From positions 2,666,001 through 2,730,000 of the forward strand of contig NZ_CP054038.1 of NCBI RefSeq assembly GCF_013282805.1: a stretch of DNA of 64,000 nt, in the 5' to 3' direction. The notes under the pieces were generated by a model. The model was not told where the DNA came from and did not search any database. It saw nothing but the letters and a program-made list of their open reading frames with translations. A program made the translations under genes and the position numbers. Below, piece after piece: positions 26,042 through 34,329 of this stretch (positions within the stretch are counted from its first letter, which is position 1; every line of letters starts with the position of its first letter). Source of the DNA: Microbacterium hominis. GTDB taxonomy: Bacteria; Actinomycetota; Actinomycetes; Actinomycetales; Microbacteriaceae.

Positions 26042-27291
26042 CAGGACTCCCCCACCCGGTGCCACGACAGGCGCACGTCCGTGCCGCCGGGGCCCGACGT
26101 CACGCGGGCCGTACCGCCCACCGCCTCGACCCTGGCCACGATCGACGCGCGGATCCCGAGGCGGTCGGCGGGCACCGCATCCAGGTCGAACCCTTCACCT
26201 CCGTCGCGCACGGCGATGCGCACGCCGCCGCGCAGGCCGTCGACCTCGACGGCGAGTCCGATGGCGCCGGCGTGCTGCACCGCGTTGGCCAGCGCCTGGG
26301 TGGCCGCAAGGGTGAGCGCGCGCCCGACGTGCACCGGGATCTCGGCCGCGCCGGGGTCGCTGTGACGCGTCACCCGGAGCACCACCCCCATCTCACGGGC
26401 CGCCCTCTCGATCTCGGCGGCGATCGCCGCGGCATCGGTCGGGGTGCCGCCCTCCTCGTCGGCGTCCTGCTCGGTCGCGGCGAGGCGGTGCAGCGCGTCC
26501 TTGGCCATCGCGACGCAGAGCGTGCGCTCGCGGGGCGTCTCGGCGCGTTCGGCGGCGATGAGCGCCGCCAGCACGCTGTCGTGCATGAGCGCCGACACGG
26601 CGATGCGCTCCTGCTCCGCAGCATCCACCGCCGCCGCCCGCGCGTAGGAGTCGACGGCGCGCGCCCGGGCGTCATCGACGCCGGCGGCCACCGAGCGGAA
26701 CAGCCAGCCGAGGGTGATCAGCACGCCGCCGAGGATCAGGGTGAACGAGACGTCCAGGGCGAGCGCGATGCCGACCTCGGGCTCGAACGTGCCGAGCTCG
26801 ATCACGCGCACCAGCCCGAACAGCACCGGGGCGAGGATCGCCCACGCGATCTGCAGCGGCAGCGGGAAGGCGAGCACGGCGGCGAGCCCGGCGATGTTGA
26901 CGAGGTACCAGATCCACGGCGGCTGGGTCGAGACCGGTGCCGAGCCGCCGATCTCGAACGGCCACAGCACCAGAGCGATCAGATACACGATCGCGAACGC
27001 CCCCGCGGCCGCACGCACCCCGCGCCCGACGAGACAGGCGACGACCATGAGCGTGAGGGTGCCGAGCACCGCGAGCAGCAGCGGATCCCGCCACAGGTCC
27101 GGCTCGGCGCCGATCGCCACGACGACGGCCTGCGTGCCCAGCGCCAGCGACCCGAGCCCGGCGACGACCGAGATGATGCGCTCGACGCGCGTGCGGGTGA
27201 ACGAGCCCGTTCCGGCCGATCGGCCGTCGTTCGTGCGCGAGATGCGGCCCCACGCGAGGTCGATCGTCGACGTGGAGACCTCACCCGCCAC
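26041..27291 (-). CDS. Sensor histidine kinase, NarL/DesK-type
   Basis: A 416-residue kinase. Residues about 38-205 contain six hydrophobic segments, so the sensor is membrane-embedded. A helix then leads to the dimerisation and phosphorylation region with VSALMHDSVLAALIAAER, the histidine near residue 237. The ATPase domain has an N-box variant LANAVQHAG and VRDGGEGFDLDAVPADRLGI with the G-box. It would autophosphorylate and pass the phosphate to the LuxR-type regulator encoded upstream, whose stop it overlaps by 11 bases (GTG start at 27291). The DHp motif is divergent from the usual HD-x-x-Q form, so assignment to a subgroup is uncertain. The signal is unknown. Confidence 0.82.
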   Translation of the reverse strand: MAGEVSTSTIDLAWGRISRTNDGRSAGTGSFTRTRVERIISVVAGLGSLALGTQAVVVAIGAEPDLWRDPLLLAVLGTLTLMVVACLVGRGVRAAAGAFAIVYLIALVLWPFEIGGSAPVSTQPPWIWYLVNIAGLAAVLAFPLPLQIAWAILAPVLFGLVRVIELGTFEPEVGIALALDVSFTLILGGVLITLGWLFRSVAAGVDDARARAVDSYARAAAVDAAEQERIAVSALMHDSVLAALIAAERAETPRERTLCVAMAKDALHRLAATEQDADEEGGTPTDAAAIAAEIERAAREMGVVLRVTRHSDPGAAEIPVHVGRALTLAATQALANAVQHAGAIGLAVEVDGLRGGVRIAVRDGGEGFDLDAVPADRLGIRASIVARVEAVGGTARVTSGPGGTDVRLSWHRVGES

Positions 27292-27958
27292 TCGGAGCGC
27301 CTCCCTGCGGCTCGCCCGGGTCGGCCAGGATGCCGTCCTCCATCGCGCGGCGCAGCAGATCCACCTTGGTCGGCGCCGGACGCCCGACCTCGACGTACTT
27401 GACCCGCACGCGCGTGATGTTCTCCTTCGCCGTCGAGTACGCGACCCCGAGGCGATCGGCCACGGCCTTCAGCGGCAGCCCGGCCGCGTACAGCCGCAGC
27501 ACGTCGCGTTCGCGCGCCGACAGCTGCGCGTCGGCGAAGGCGCGATCACCCTCGACGGCGCTGGCCCATTCCACGTTGTTCAGCGGCTCGCCCCGCGCGA
27601 CGGTGCGCACGGCGGCGATGACGTCGTCGATGCGCGACGCCTTGCTGACCACGCCGGCCGCCCCCGCCGCGAGCGCCTCGCGCACCGCGGCTGGCCGGTC
27701 GGCGACGCTGTGGATGATGACGCTGGAGCCGCTCCCGACCAGACGCACGACGTTCTCGGTCACGGTGGTGCCGTCGCCGAGGGTGAGATCGAGCACCACC
27801 ACATCGGCGGGGGCCGCACCGTGACGCTCGCGCCAGTGGAGGAACTCGGTGACGGTGCTGCCGGAGAAGACGACCCGCAGCGTGCCATCGCGCACGCACG
27901 CGGCCTCGAGCCCGAGACGCACGGACTCGTGGTCGTCGATCAGCGCGACCCGGGTCAT
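27281..27958 (-). CDS. LuxR/NarL-family response regulator
   Basis: A 225-residue regulator. The receiver domain (1-125) has the acidic pair LIDDHESVRLGLE, the phosphoacceptor in VVVLDLTLGDG, a switch serine in VIIHSVADR and the lysine of GVVSKASR. The C-terminal helix-turn-helix runs LSARERDVLRLYAAGLPLKAVADRLG...STAKENITRVRVKY. I use the ATG at 27958. A TAGAGT box seven bases upstream suggests a leaderless mRNA; its first three bases are the stop codon of the methyltransferase gene upstream. The regulator is first in an operon with its kinase and a membrane protein. Targets are unknown. Confidence 0.88.
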   Translation of the reverse strand: MTRVALIDDHESVRLGLEAACVRDGTLRVVFSGSTVTEFLHWRERHGAAPADVVVLDLTLGDGTTVTENVVRLVGSGSSVIIHSVADRPAAVREALAAGAAGVVSKASRIDDVIAAVRTVARGEPLNNVEWASAVEGDRAFADAQLSARERDVLRLYAAGLPLKAVADRLGVAYSTAKENITRVRVKYVEVGRPAPTKVDLLRRAMEDGILADPGEPQGGAPSGG

Positions 27959-27965
27959 AGCGGCC

Positions 27966-27971
27966 ACTCTA
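27966..27971 (-). promoter_or_regulatory. Leaderless -10 box of the response regulator
   Basis: On the minus strand TAGAGT lies seven bases before the ATG at 27958. Its TAG (27971-27969) is also the stop codon of the upstream methyltransferase gene, a very tight packing. Confidence 0.5.
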
Positions 27972-29303
27972 GCCACGCCCGTCCGCGGTCAGCACGGCGA
28001 CCGCTTCGAGGTGGTGGGAGTTCGGGAACAGGTCGAGCGCGCGCACGTGGGCGGTCTCGTAGCCGCGGGTGCGGAAGGTCGCGAGGTCCCGCGCCAGCGC
28101 GACCGGATCGCACGCCACGTACACGACGGCGCCGGGATTCAGGCCCGCCACCTGCTCGACCACCTCGCGGCCCGCGCCCGAGCGCGGCGGGTCCAGCAGC
28201 ACGACGCCCCGGGACAGGCGCTCGCGCTCTCCCGCCGACGCCGTGTTCGCCAACTGCCCGATCCAGCGGTCCACACGCGCCGTCTCGGCGCGGGCGCCGA
28301 CCCACTCGGAGAGGTTCTCGCCGGCGTGCTCGGTCGCCCGCGGGTCGGACTCCACGCTCGTCACGCGGGTGGAGGGTCCGCCCAGGTCGCCGAGCACCGC
28401 GGCGAACAGCCCCACCCCGCCGTAGAGGTCGAGGTGCCACGCGTCGGGATCGACGACGGCGCCGCCGTCGCCGAATGCCTGCAGCTGCTCGGTCACGACC
28501 CGGGCGAGAGTGGATGCCGCAAGCCGGTGCACCTGCCAGAAGCCGCCGGCGTCGACGCGGAAGGCGCGGCCCCCGACCGTCTCGGTCACGACCTCCCGCG
28601 CGGGATCGTTCTTCGCGGGGCGGGAGGCGGGGCCCCTGCGGCCGCGACGCTGCTCGGTCGGGCGCGGCAGCACGCGTACCCGCCCGTCGCCGGGCTCCAC
28701 GAGATCGACGCGCCCGGGTGCGGTGCCGCCCAGGCGCAGCGCCGCCCGCTCGACGGCCGCCGTGGCCAGCGGGTGGTCCTCGACCTCGATGACGCGGTGG
28801 CTGCGGGCGGCGAACGGGCCGACGCGGCCGTCGTCGTCGACGTGGAGGCTCAGCCGCGTGCGCCATCCCGTGCCGTCGGGCGACTCCGCACGCGGCCGGC
28901 CGTCGGCGTCGGCCGACGCGGGCGCCTCGACCGAGGAGGAGACCTCGAGCCGACCGATCCGCTCGAGCGCGTCCCGCAGCACCTTGTGCTTGAGTTCGCG
29001 CTGCGTCTCCAGCGCGATGTGGCCGAAGTCCGCGCCGCCGGGGCGCTGCTCGGGGGCCGCGTCGATATCGGCCTGACGCCACACGTGCGGGCGGCGGCCG
29101 GGCGCGGCATCCACGACCTCGAGGGTCTCGGCCCGCAGGAACCTCTTCTGACCCGCCGCCTCGGGCGCGCTCAGCCGCACGCGCACCCGCTCGCCGGGCA
29201 GGGTGTCGGGGGCGAACACCACGCGCCCCTCATGACGGCCGACGAACACGCCGCCGTGGGCGACATCGGTGATGTCGAGATCGATCAGGTCGCCGGAATC
29301 CAC
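27969..29303 (-). CDS. TRAM-domain class I SAM-dependent RNA methyltransferase (TrmA/RumA family)
   Basis: A 444-residue RNA uracil-5-methyltransferase-like protein. An N-terminal TRAM domain (residues 1-60, LDITDVAHGGVFVGRHEGRVVFAPD) binds RNA. The methyltransferase domain includes HLDLYGGVGLFAAVLGDLGG (SAM binding) and VVLLDPPRSGAGREVVEQV with the DPPR motif, and ends near VYVACDPVALARDLATF with the usual catalytic cysteine. The family makes 5-methyluridine in tRNA or rRNA; which RNA is used cannot be read here. The start is GTG at 29303 with a TAGGCT box six bases upstream, so the mRNA is probably leaderless. It is divergent from maf with only 22 bases between start codons. Confidence 0.9.
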   Translation of the reverse strand: MDSGDLIDLDITDVAHGGVFVGRHEGRVVFAPDTLPGERVRVRLSAPEAAGQKRFLRAETLEVVDAAPGRRPHVWRQADIDAAPEQRPGGADFGHIALETQRELKHKVLRDALERIGRLEVSSSVEAPASADADGRPRAESPDGTGWRTRLSLHVDDDGRVGPFAARSHRVIEVEDHPLATAAVERAALRLGGTAPGRVDLVEPGDGRVRVLPRPTEQRRGRRGPASRPAKNDPAREVVTETVGGRAFRVDAGGFWQVHRLAASTLARVVTEQLQAFGDGGAVVDPDAWHLDLYGGVGLFAAVLGDLGGPSTRVTSVESDPRATEHAGENLSEWVGARAETARVDRWIGQLANTASAGERERLSRGVVLLDPPRSGAGREVVEQVAGLNPGAVVYVACDPVALARDLATFRTRGYETAHVRALDLFPNSHHLEAVAVLTADGRG

Positions 29304-29309
29304 GCGTCG

Positions 29310-29319
29310 AGCCTACGGT
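29310..29319. promoter_or_regulatory. Overlapping divergent -10 boxes
   Basis: In AGCCTACGGT the minus-strand box TAGGCT (29315-29310) and the plus-strand box TACGGT (29314-29319) share two bases. Each lies six bases from its start codon (GTG at 29303, ATG at 29326). RNA polymerase could occupy only one promoter at a time. Confidence 0.6.
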
Positions 29320-29325
29320 GGTTCC

Positions 29326-30027
29326 ATGCGCGTGTGCCTCGCTTCGACCTCTCCCGCCCGGCTCATGCTGCTGGGCCAGTTCGGCATCCGGCCGCTCACG
29401 GTCGCCCCCGACGTCGACGAGGACGCCGTGGTGGCCGCCGTCGAGTCCGGCGAGGGGAGGCGCCTGTCGCCGCAGGAGCACGTGCTGCTGCTGGCCCGGC
29501 GCAAGGCTGCCGATGTCGCTGCGCGGCTGGCCGACGACATCCCCGACTTCGACGGGATCGTCATCGGGGGCGACTCGATGTTCGAGATCGGCGGAGAGGT
29601 GCTCGGCAAGCCGCTCACCCCCGAGAACGCCCGCGCCCGCTGGCACGCGATGCGCGGCCGCACCGGGGTGCTCCACTCCGGCCACGCCGTCGTGCGGCTC
29701 GCGCCCGGCACCAGACCGCAGGAGGTGCACGCGGTGGCGGGCGCATCGGTCACGTTCGCCGACGACGTCTCCGACGCCGAGATCGACGCCTACGTGGCCT
29801 CGGGCGAACCCCTCCACGTGGCGGGCGCCTTCACCGTGGACAGCCTCGGCGGGGCGTTCATCACCCGCGTGGAGGGCGACCCGTCGACCGTTGTGGGGAT
29901 GTCGCTGTCCACGCTGCGCGGGCTCGTGCGCGAGGTGGGCGGCGAGTGGACATCGCTGTGGAACACGACCGATCCCTCGCTCGACGGCCCCTCGGCTGCC
30001 GTCGGCGCCACCCCGCCGTCGTTGTAG
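29326..30027 (+). CDS. maf: Maf family nucleotide pyrophosphatase
   Basis: A 233-residue Maf protein. It opens with LASTSPARLMLLGQFGI, the family's Ser-rich phosphate-binding loop, and continues with GIVIGGDSMFEIGGEVLGKP, ARWHAMRGRTGVLHSGHAVV and YVASGEPLHVAGAFTVDSLGG. Maf enzymes hydrolyse non-canonical or modified nucleoside triphosphates such as m5UTP, and are linked to control of septum formation. The pairing with a uracil-5-methyltransferase gene is suggestive, because Maf can remove the methylated uridine nucleotides that RNA turnover releases; this is inference. The start is the ATG at 29326 directly after the TACGGT box. The C-terminus is about 20 residues longer than in many homologues. 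Confidence 0.93.
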   Translation: MRVCLASTSPARLMLLGQFGIRPLTVAPDVDEDAVVAAVESGEGRRLSPQEHVLLLARRKAADVAARLADDIPDFDGIVIGGDSMFEIGGEVLGKPLTPENARARWHAMRGRTGVLHSGHAVVRLAPGTRPQEVHAVAGASVTFADDVSDAEIDAYVASGEPLHVAGAFTVDSLGGAFITRVEGDPSTVVGMSLSTLRGLVREVGGEWTSLWNTTDPSLDGPSAAVGATPPSL

Positions 30028-30092
30028 TAGGAATCCCACGTTTCTCGTCTGTTCTTGTACGAACCAGTCAAAGGACGGGGGAAACGCGTCGG

Positions 30093-30098
30093 TAGGCT
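30093..30098 (+). promoter_or_regulatory. Leaderless -10 box of the carboxylase alpha gene
   Basis: TAGGCT is followed by seven bases and the ATG at 30106, with no ribosome site between. No good -35 is visible 17 bases upstream. Confidence 0.55.
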
Positions 30099-30105
30099 GA
30101 CATCC

Positions 30106-31872
30106 ATGCCTCAGATCGCCAAGGTTCTCGTTGCCAACCGCGGCGAGATCGCCGTCCGCGTCATCCGCGCCGCCCGCGATGCCGGGAAGGCCTCCGTCGC
30201 CCTCTACGCCGACCAGGATCGCGACGCGATGCACGTGCGTCTGGCCGACGAGGCCTACGCCCTCGACGGCGCGACCTCCGCCGAGACGTACCTGTCGATC
30301 GAGAAGATCCTCTCCGTCGCGCGCCGCTCGGGCGCCGACGCCGTGCACCCGGGGTACGGGTTCCTCGCCGAGAACGCCGACTTCGCCCGCGCCGTCATCG
30401 ACGCGGGGCTCGTGTGGATCGGCCCGTCGCCCGAGGCCATCGAGGCGCTCGGCGACAAGGTCACCGCGCGCGCCGTCGCCGAGAAGGTCGGCGCGCCGCT
30501 GGCGCCGGGCACCCCCGGCCCCGTCGCCGGCGCCGACGAGGTGGTCGCCTTCGCCGAGCAGGTCGGACTGCCGATCGCGATCAAGGCGGCCTACGGCGGC
30601 GGCGGACGCGGCCTCAAGGTCGCCCGCGAGCTCGGCGAGGTCGCGGAGCTGTTCGAGTCCGCCACCCGCGAGGCGATCACCGCCTTCGGCCGTGGCGAGT
30701 GCTTCGTCGAGAAGTACCTCGACAAGCCGCGGCACGTGGAGACCCAGTGCCTGGCCGACGCCGACGGCAACGTCGTCGTCGTCTCCACGCGCGACTGCTC
30801 GCTGCAGCGCCGCCACCAGAAGCTGGTAGAGGAGGCTCCGGCACCGTTCCTCAGCGACGAGCAGAATCGCGTGCTCTACGAGTCGTCCAAGGCGATCCTG
30901 CGCGAGGTCGGCTACGTCGGCGCGGGCACGTGCGAGTTCCTCATCGGCGCCGACGGCACGATCTCCTTCCTCGAGGTGAACACCCGCCTGCAGGTGGAGC
31001 ACCCGGTGTCGGAAGAGGTCACGGGCATCGATCTGGTGCGCGAGCAGTTCCGGATCGCCGAGGGCGGCATCCTCGACTACGACGACCCGACGCCCGAGGG
31101 CCACTCGATCGAGTTCCGGATCAACGGCGAGGACCCCGGTCGCGGCTTCCTCCCGCAGCCCGGTCACATCCACGTGTTCAAGACCTTCGGCGGTCCTGGC
31201 ATCCGCCTGGACTCCGGCGTCACCGCGGGCGACTCCGTCTCGGGCGCGTTCGACTCGCTGCTGGGCAAGATCATCGTCACCGGCCGCGACCGCGCCGAGG
31301 CGCTCCAGCGCGCCCGCCGCGCGCTCGACGAGTTCGAGGTCGCCGGCATGCCCACCGTGCTGCCCTTCCACCGCAAGGTGGTGCGCGACGCGGCCTTCAC
31401 CGCCGACGACGGCGTGTTCGGCGTCTACACGCGCTGGATCGAGACCGAGTTCGTCAACGACATCGACCCGTGGGACGGCGAGCTCGACGCACCGAAGCCG
31501 GCGGAGAGCCGCCACACGGTGGTCGTCGAGGTCGCGGGCAAGCGCCTCGAGGTGAGCCTTCCCGATCGCATCGCGAGCTCCACGCCGCAGGTCGGCCGCC
31601 CCGCCGCCGTGCCGCCCTCGCGCCGCTCGCACGCGACCACCGTGATCGCCGGCGCCTCGGGCGACGCCGTCAAGTCGCCGATGCAGGCCACCGTGGTCAA
31701 GGTCGCCGTCGAGGAGGGCCAGACGGTCGTCAAGGGCGACCTCGTGGTCGTGCTCGAGGCGATGAAGATGGAGCAGCCCATCCAGGCGCACAAGGACGGC
31801 GTGATCGGCGCCATCAGCGCCGACCCCGGCACGACGGTCTCCGCCGGCCACCAGCTCCTCACCATCTCCTGA
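30106..31872 (+). CDS. accA3: Acyl-CoA carboxylase alpha subunit (biotin carboxylase plus carrier)
   Basis: A 588-residue fused subunit. Residues 1-450 are biotin carboxylase: [38 protein letters not shown], the ATP-grasp loop [17 protein letters not shown] and [20 protein letters not shown]. The last 75 residues are the biotin carrier domain with [19 protein letters not shown], the lysine being the biotinylation site. It carboxylates biotin with ATP and bicarbonate and serves one or more beta subunits, one of which is encoded at 22751-24340. BirA encoded at 19499-20296 can load it. The arrangement is that of AccA3 in mycobacteria. A leaderless promoter precedes the ATG. Confidence 0.96.
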   Translation: MPQIAKVLVANRGEIAVRVIRAARDAGKASVALYADQDRDAMHVRLADEAYALDGATSAETYLSIEKILSVARRSGADAVHPGYGFLAENADFARAVIDAGLVWIGPSPEAIEALGDKVTARAVAEKVGAPLAPGTPGPVAGADEVVAFAEQVGLPIAIKAAYGGGGRGLKVARELGEVAELFESATREAITAFGRGECFVEKYLDKPRHVETQCLADADGNVVVVSTRDCSLQRRHQKLVEEAPAPFLSDEQNRVLYESSKAILREVGYVGAGTCEFLIGADGTISFLEVNTRLQVEHPVSEEVTGIDLVREQFRIAEGGILDYDDPTPEGHSIEFRINGEDPGRGFLPQPGHIHVFKTFGGPGIRLDSGVTAGDSVSGAFDSLLGKIIVTGRDRAEALQRARRALDEFEVAGMPTVLPFHRKVVRDAAFTADDGVFGVYTRWIETEFVNDIDPWDGELDAPKPAESRHTVVVEVAGKRLEVSLPDRIASSTPQVGRPAAVPPSRRSHATTVIAGASGDAVKSPMQATVVKVAVEEGQTVVKGDLVVVLEAMKMEQPIQAHKDGVIGAISADPGTTVSAGHQLLTIS

Positions 31873-31906
31873 CGCCCTCGGGGCGCTCGGGGGGCGCGAC
31901 GAGCCA

Positions 31907-31932
31907 GTGGATGCCGCGGGCGCGGCATCCAC
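31907..31932. terminator. Perfect 12-base-stem hairpin between convergent genes
   Basis: GTGGATGCCGCG (31907-31918) and CGCGGCATCCAC (31921-31932) flank a GG; in practice the innermost pairs open to make a loop. It lies between the ends of the carboxylase alpha gene and the LpdA-like gene and can act on both transcripts. The arms contain GGATGCC and GGCATCC, a heptamer found unusually often in this window. Confidence 0.65.
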
Positions 31933-31941
31933 TTCCCGGCG

Positions 31942-33390
31942 TCAACCGCCGTAGACCTTGTGGTCCACGACGTGCATCGCACGGGCGGCGTCGGTGATGC
32001 TGCCCGACAGCGACGGGTACACGGCGAACACGCGCGAGACCTGGTCGACCGTGAGGCGCCGCTCGACGGCGATGGCGATCGGGTAGATGAGCTCCGACGC
32101 GCGCGGTCCGACGATGACGCCGCCGATGACGGTGCCGCTGCCCTCGCGGGCGATGAGCTTCACGAAGCCGTCCTTGGTGCCCATCATCTTCGCGCGCGCA
32201 TTCGCGGCGAGCGGGAGCTTGTGCACGACGCCGTTGATGTGGCCGTCTTCGATGTCCTTCTGCTGCCAGCCGATGGTGGCGATCTCGGGCGCGGTGAAGA
32301 TGTTCGACGTGATCCGGCGGCGCTCGAGCGGGATGACGACGTCGCCGAGCGCGTGGAACACGGCGGTGCGGCCCTGCATGGCGGCCACCGAGGCCAGCGG
32401 CACGAAGGTGGTGCAGTCGCCGGCGGCGTAGATGTTCGGCACCGAGGTGCGCGCGACGCGGTTGACCTGGATGTGGCCGGACTCGGTCATCTGCACGCCG
32501 GCCTGCTCCAGGCCGATGCCCGCGGTGTTGGGGATCGAGCCGACCGCCATGAGGCAGTGGCTTCCCTCGACGACCCGGCCGTCCGACAGCGTCACCGTCA
32601 CCCCGTCGCCGGTGTTCTCGACCTTGTCGGCGCGCGACTTCGACAGCAGGGTCATCCCGCCGCGCTTGAAGACCTTCTCGAGCACGGCCGCGGCGTCGGA
32701 GTCCTCACCCGGCAGCACCCGATCGCGGCTGGAGACCAGCGTCACCTTGGCGCCCAGGTTCATGTACGCGCCGGCGAACTCCGCGCCGGTGACGCCGGAG
32801 CCGACCACGATGAGGTGCTCGGGCAGCGTCGACATGTCGTACAGCTGCGTCCAGGTGAGGATGCGCTGCCCGTCGGGCTGCGCACTCGCGAGCTCTCGCG
32901 GGGAGGCCCCCACCGAGACGACGAGGGTGTCGGCCTCGATGCGGTCGAAGTCGGTGCCGCCGGGACCGGTCGAGACGACCACCGCGGTCTCGCCCTCGAG
33001 GCGGCCGTGGCCGGAGATGATGCGCACCCCCGCCTCGACGAGCGAGGCGCGCATGTCGTCGGACTGCTGGCGCGCGAGGGAGAGCAGGCGGCGGTTCACC
33101 GCGGCGAGGTTGATCGCGATCTCCGGCTTGAGGGGCTTGCCCTCCTTGCCCTTGGCGAACAGCTGCACGCCCAGATCGCTCGCGCCGGAGATGGCCACGG
33201 CGGCGTCCGCGGTGGCGATGAGCGACTTGGAGGGCACGACGTCGGTGATCACGGCCGAGCCGCCGACCCCGGCCCGCTCGACGAGCGTGACCTCCGCCCC
33301 GAGCTGGGCGGCGGCCAGCGCCGCCTCGTAGCCGCCGGGTCCGCCGCCGATGATGGCGACGCTCTGGGTGCGCTCGAAGCTCAAGGACAT
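31942..33390 (-). CDS. NAD(P)H-quinone-type flavoprotein dehydrogenase (LpdA-like), lacking the redox cysteines
   Basis: A 482-residue protein of the pyridine nucleotide-disulphide oxidoreductase family. The FAD site is SVAIIGGGPGGYEAALAAA, the NAD site is LIVVGSGVTGAEFAGAYMNL, the second FAD contact is NIYAAGDCTTFVPLASVA, and a dimerisation domain ends the protein. In place of the usual CxxxxC of lipoamide dehydrogenase it reads GGSAVITDVVPSKSLIA, with no cysteine. It therefore should not act on lipoamide but resembles mycobacterial LpdA (Rv3303c), which reduces quinones. I use the ATG at 33390 with TTGGAGAA ten bases before; an ATG three codons earlier sits too close to that site. Confidence 0.88.
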   Translation of the reverse strand: MSLSFERTQSVAIIGGGPGGYEAALAAAQLGAEVTLVERAGVGGSAVITDVVPSKSLIATADAAVAISGASDLGVQLFAKGKEGKPLKPEIAINLAAVNRRLLSLARQQSDDMRASLVEAGVRIISGHGRLEGETAVVVSTGPGGTDFDRIEADTLVVSVGASPRELASAQPDGQRILTWTQLYDMSTLPEHLIVVGSGVTGAEFAGAYMNLGAKVTLVSSRDRVLPGEDSDAAAVLEKVFKRGGMTLLSKSRADKVENTGDGVTVTLSDGRVVEGSHCLMAVGSIPNTAGIGLEQAGVQMTESGHIQVNRVARTSVPNIYAAGDCTTFVPLASVAAMQGRTAVFHALGDVVIPLERRRITSNIFTAPEIATIGWQQKDIEDGHINGVVHKLPLAANARAKMMGTKDGFVKLIAREGSGTVIGGVIVGPRASELIYPIAIAVERRLTVDQVSRVFAVYPSLSGSITDAARAMHVVDHKVYGG

Positions 33391-33483
33391 GGCATCCATT
33401 CTCCAACGCCCCGGGCTCCGGCACCGACACCGCCCCGACACACCGTGCGTCGGCGCTCTCTGGCCCTGGCGCGTCGGCGTCCA

Positions 33484-33489
33484 TAGAGT
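33484..33489 (+). promoter_or_regulatory. Leaderless -10 box of the nucleoside phosphorylase gene
   Basis: TAGAGT is followed by GAGGGC and the ATG at 33496. GAGGGC could also serve as a weak ribosome site, but it touches the start codon, so a leaderless start is more likely. Confidence 0.5.
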
Positions 33490-33495
33490 GAGGGC

Positions 33496-34329
33496 ATGTC
33501 CGACCTCCACGACAATCCGCTCGACGATCCCGCCTCCGATCCGTTCGAGGTGGCAGCCGCCGCGGCCGCCGACATCGCGCGTCTGACCGGCGTCGAGCAC
33601 CACGACATCGCCCTCACCCTCGGCAGCGGCTGGGGCAAGGCCGCAGAGCTCATCGGCGAGACGGTGGCGGCCTTTCCCGCGACCGAGGTCACCGGCTTCA
33701 GCAAGCCGGCGCTGGAAGGCCACGTCGGCACGCTCCGCTCGGTGCGCACCCCCCGGGGCAAGCACGTGCTCGTCATCGGCGCACGCACGCACTTCTACGA
33801 GGGCCACGGCGTGCGCCGCGTCGTGCACAGCGTTCGCACGGCGGCCGCCACCGGCGCGCGGACGATGGTGCTCACCAACGGCGCCGGCGGCATCAAGCAC
33901 ACGTGGCAGCCGGGCCGCCCGGTGCTCATCAGCGACCACCTGAACCTCACCGCCGCCTCGCCGCTGGAGGGCGCGACCTTCATCGACCTCACCGACCTGT
34001 ACTCGATGCGGCTGCGCGATCTCGCCCGCACGATCGATCCGAGCCTCGACGAGGGCGTGTACTGCCAGTTCCGCGGCCCCCAGTACGAGACCCCCGCGGA
34101 GGTGCAGATGGCGAAGATCCTCGGCGGGCACATCGTCGGCATGTCGACGGCGCTCGAGGCGATCGCCGCACGCCAGTCGGGCATGGAGATCCTGGGCTTC
34201 TCGCTGATCACCAATATGGCGGCCGGCATCCAGACCACGCCGCTGAGCCACCAGGAGGTCATCGACGCCGGCCGCGAGGCCGAGCCGGTGATCTCGTCGC
34301 TGCTGGCGCGTGTGATCGGGGCGATGTGA
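33496..34329 (+). CDS. punA: Purine-nucleoside phosphorylase (trimeric PNP family)
   Basis: A 277-residue PNP. Family motifs: ALTLGSGWGKAAELIGE (phosphate loop), GARTHFYEGHGVRRVVH, the base-binding TNGAGGIKHTWQPGRPVLISDHLNL, and GVYCQFRGPQYETPAEVQMAK. It splits inosine and guanosine with phosphate to free base and ribose-1-phosphate. Its stop overlaps the GTG of a phosphosugar mutase gene, which fits conversion of (deoxy)ribose-1-phosphate to the 5-phosphate. It complements the nucleoside uptake and salvage operon at 54.8-63.1 kb. The N-terminal 20 residues are acidic and probably disordered. Confidence 0.93.
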   Translation: MSDLHDNPLDDPASDPFEVAAAAAADIARLTGVEHHDIALTLGSGWGKAAELIGETVAAFPATEVTGFSKPALEGHVGTLRSVRTPRGKHVLVIGARTHFYEGHGVRRVVHSVRTAAATGARTMVLTNGAGGIKHTWQPGRPVLISDHLNLTAASPLEGATFIDLTDLYSMRLRDLARTIDPSLDEGVYCQFRGPQYETPAEVQMAKILGGHIVGMSTALEAIAARQSGMEILGFSLITNMAAGIQTTPLSHQEVIDAGREAEPVISSLLARVIGAM

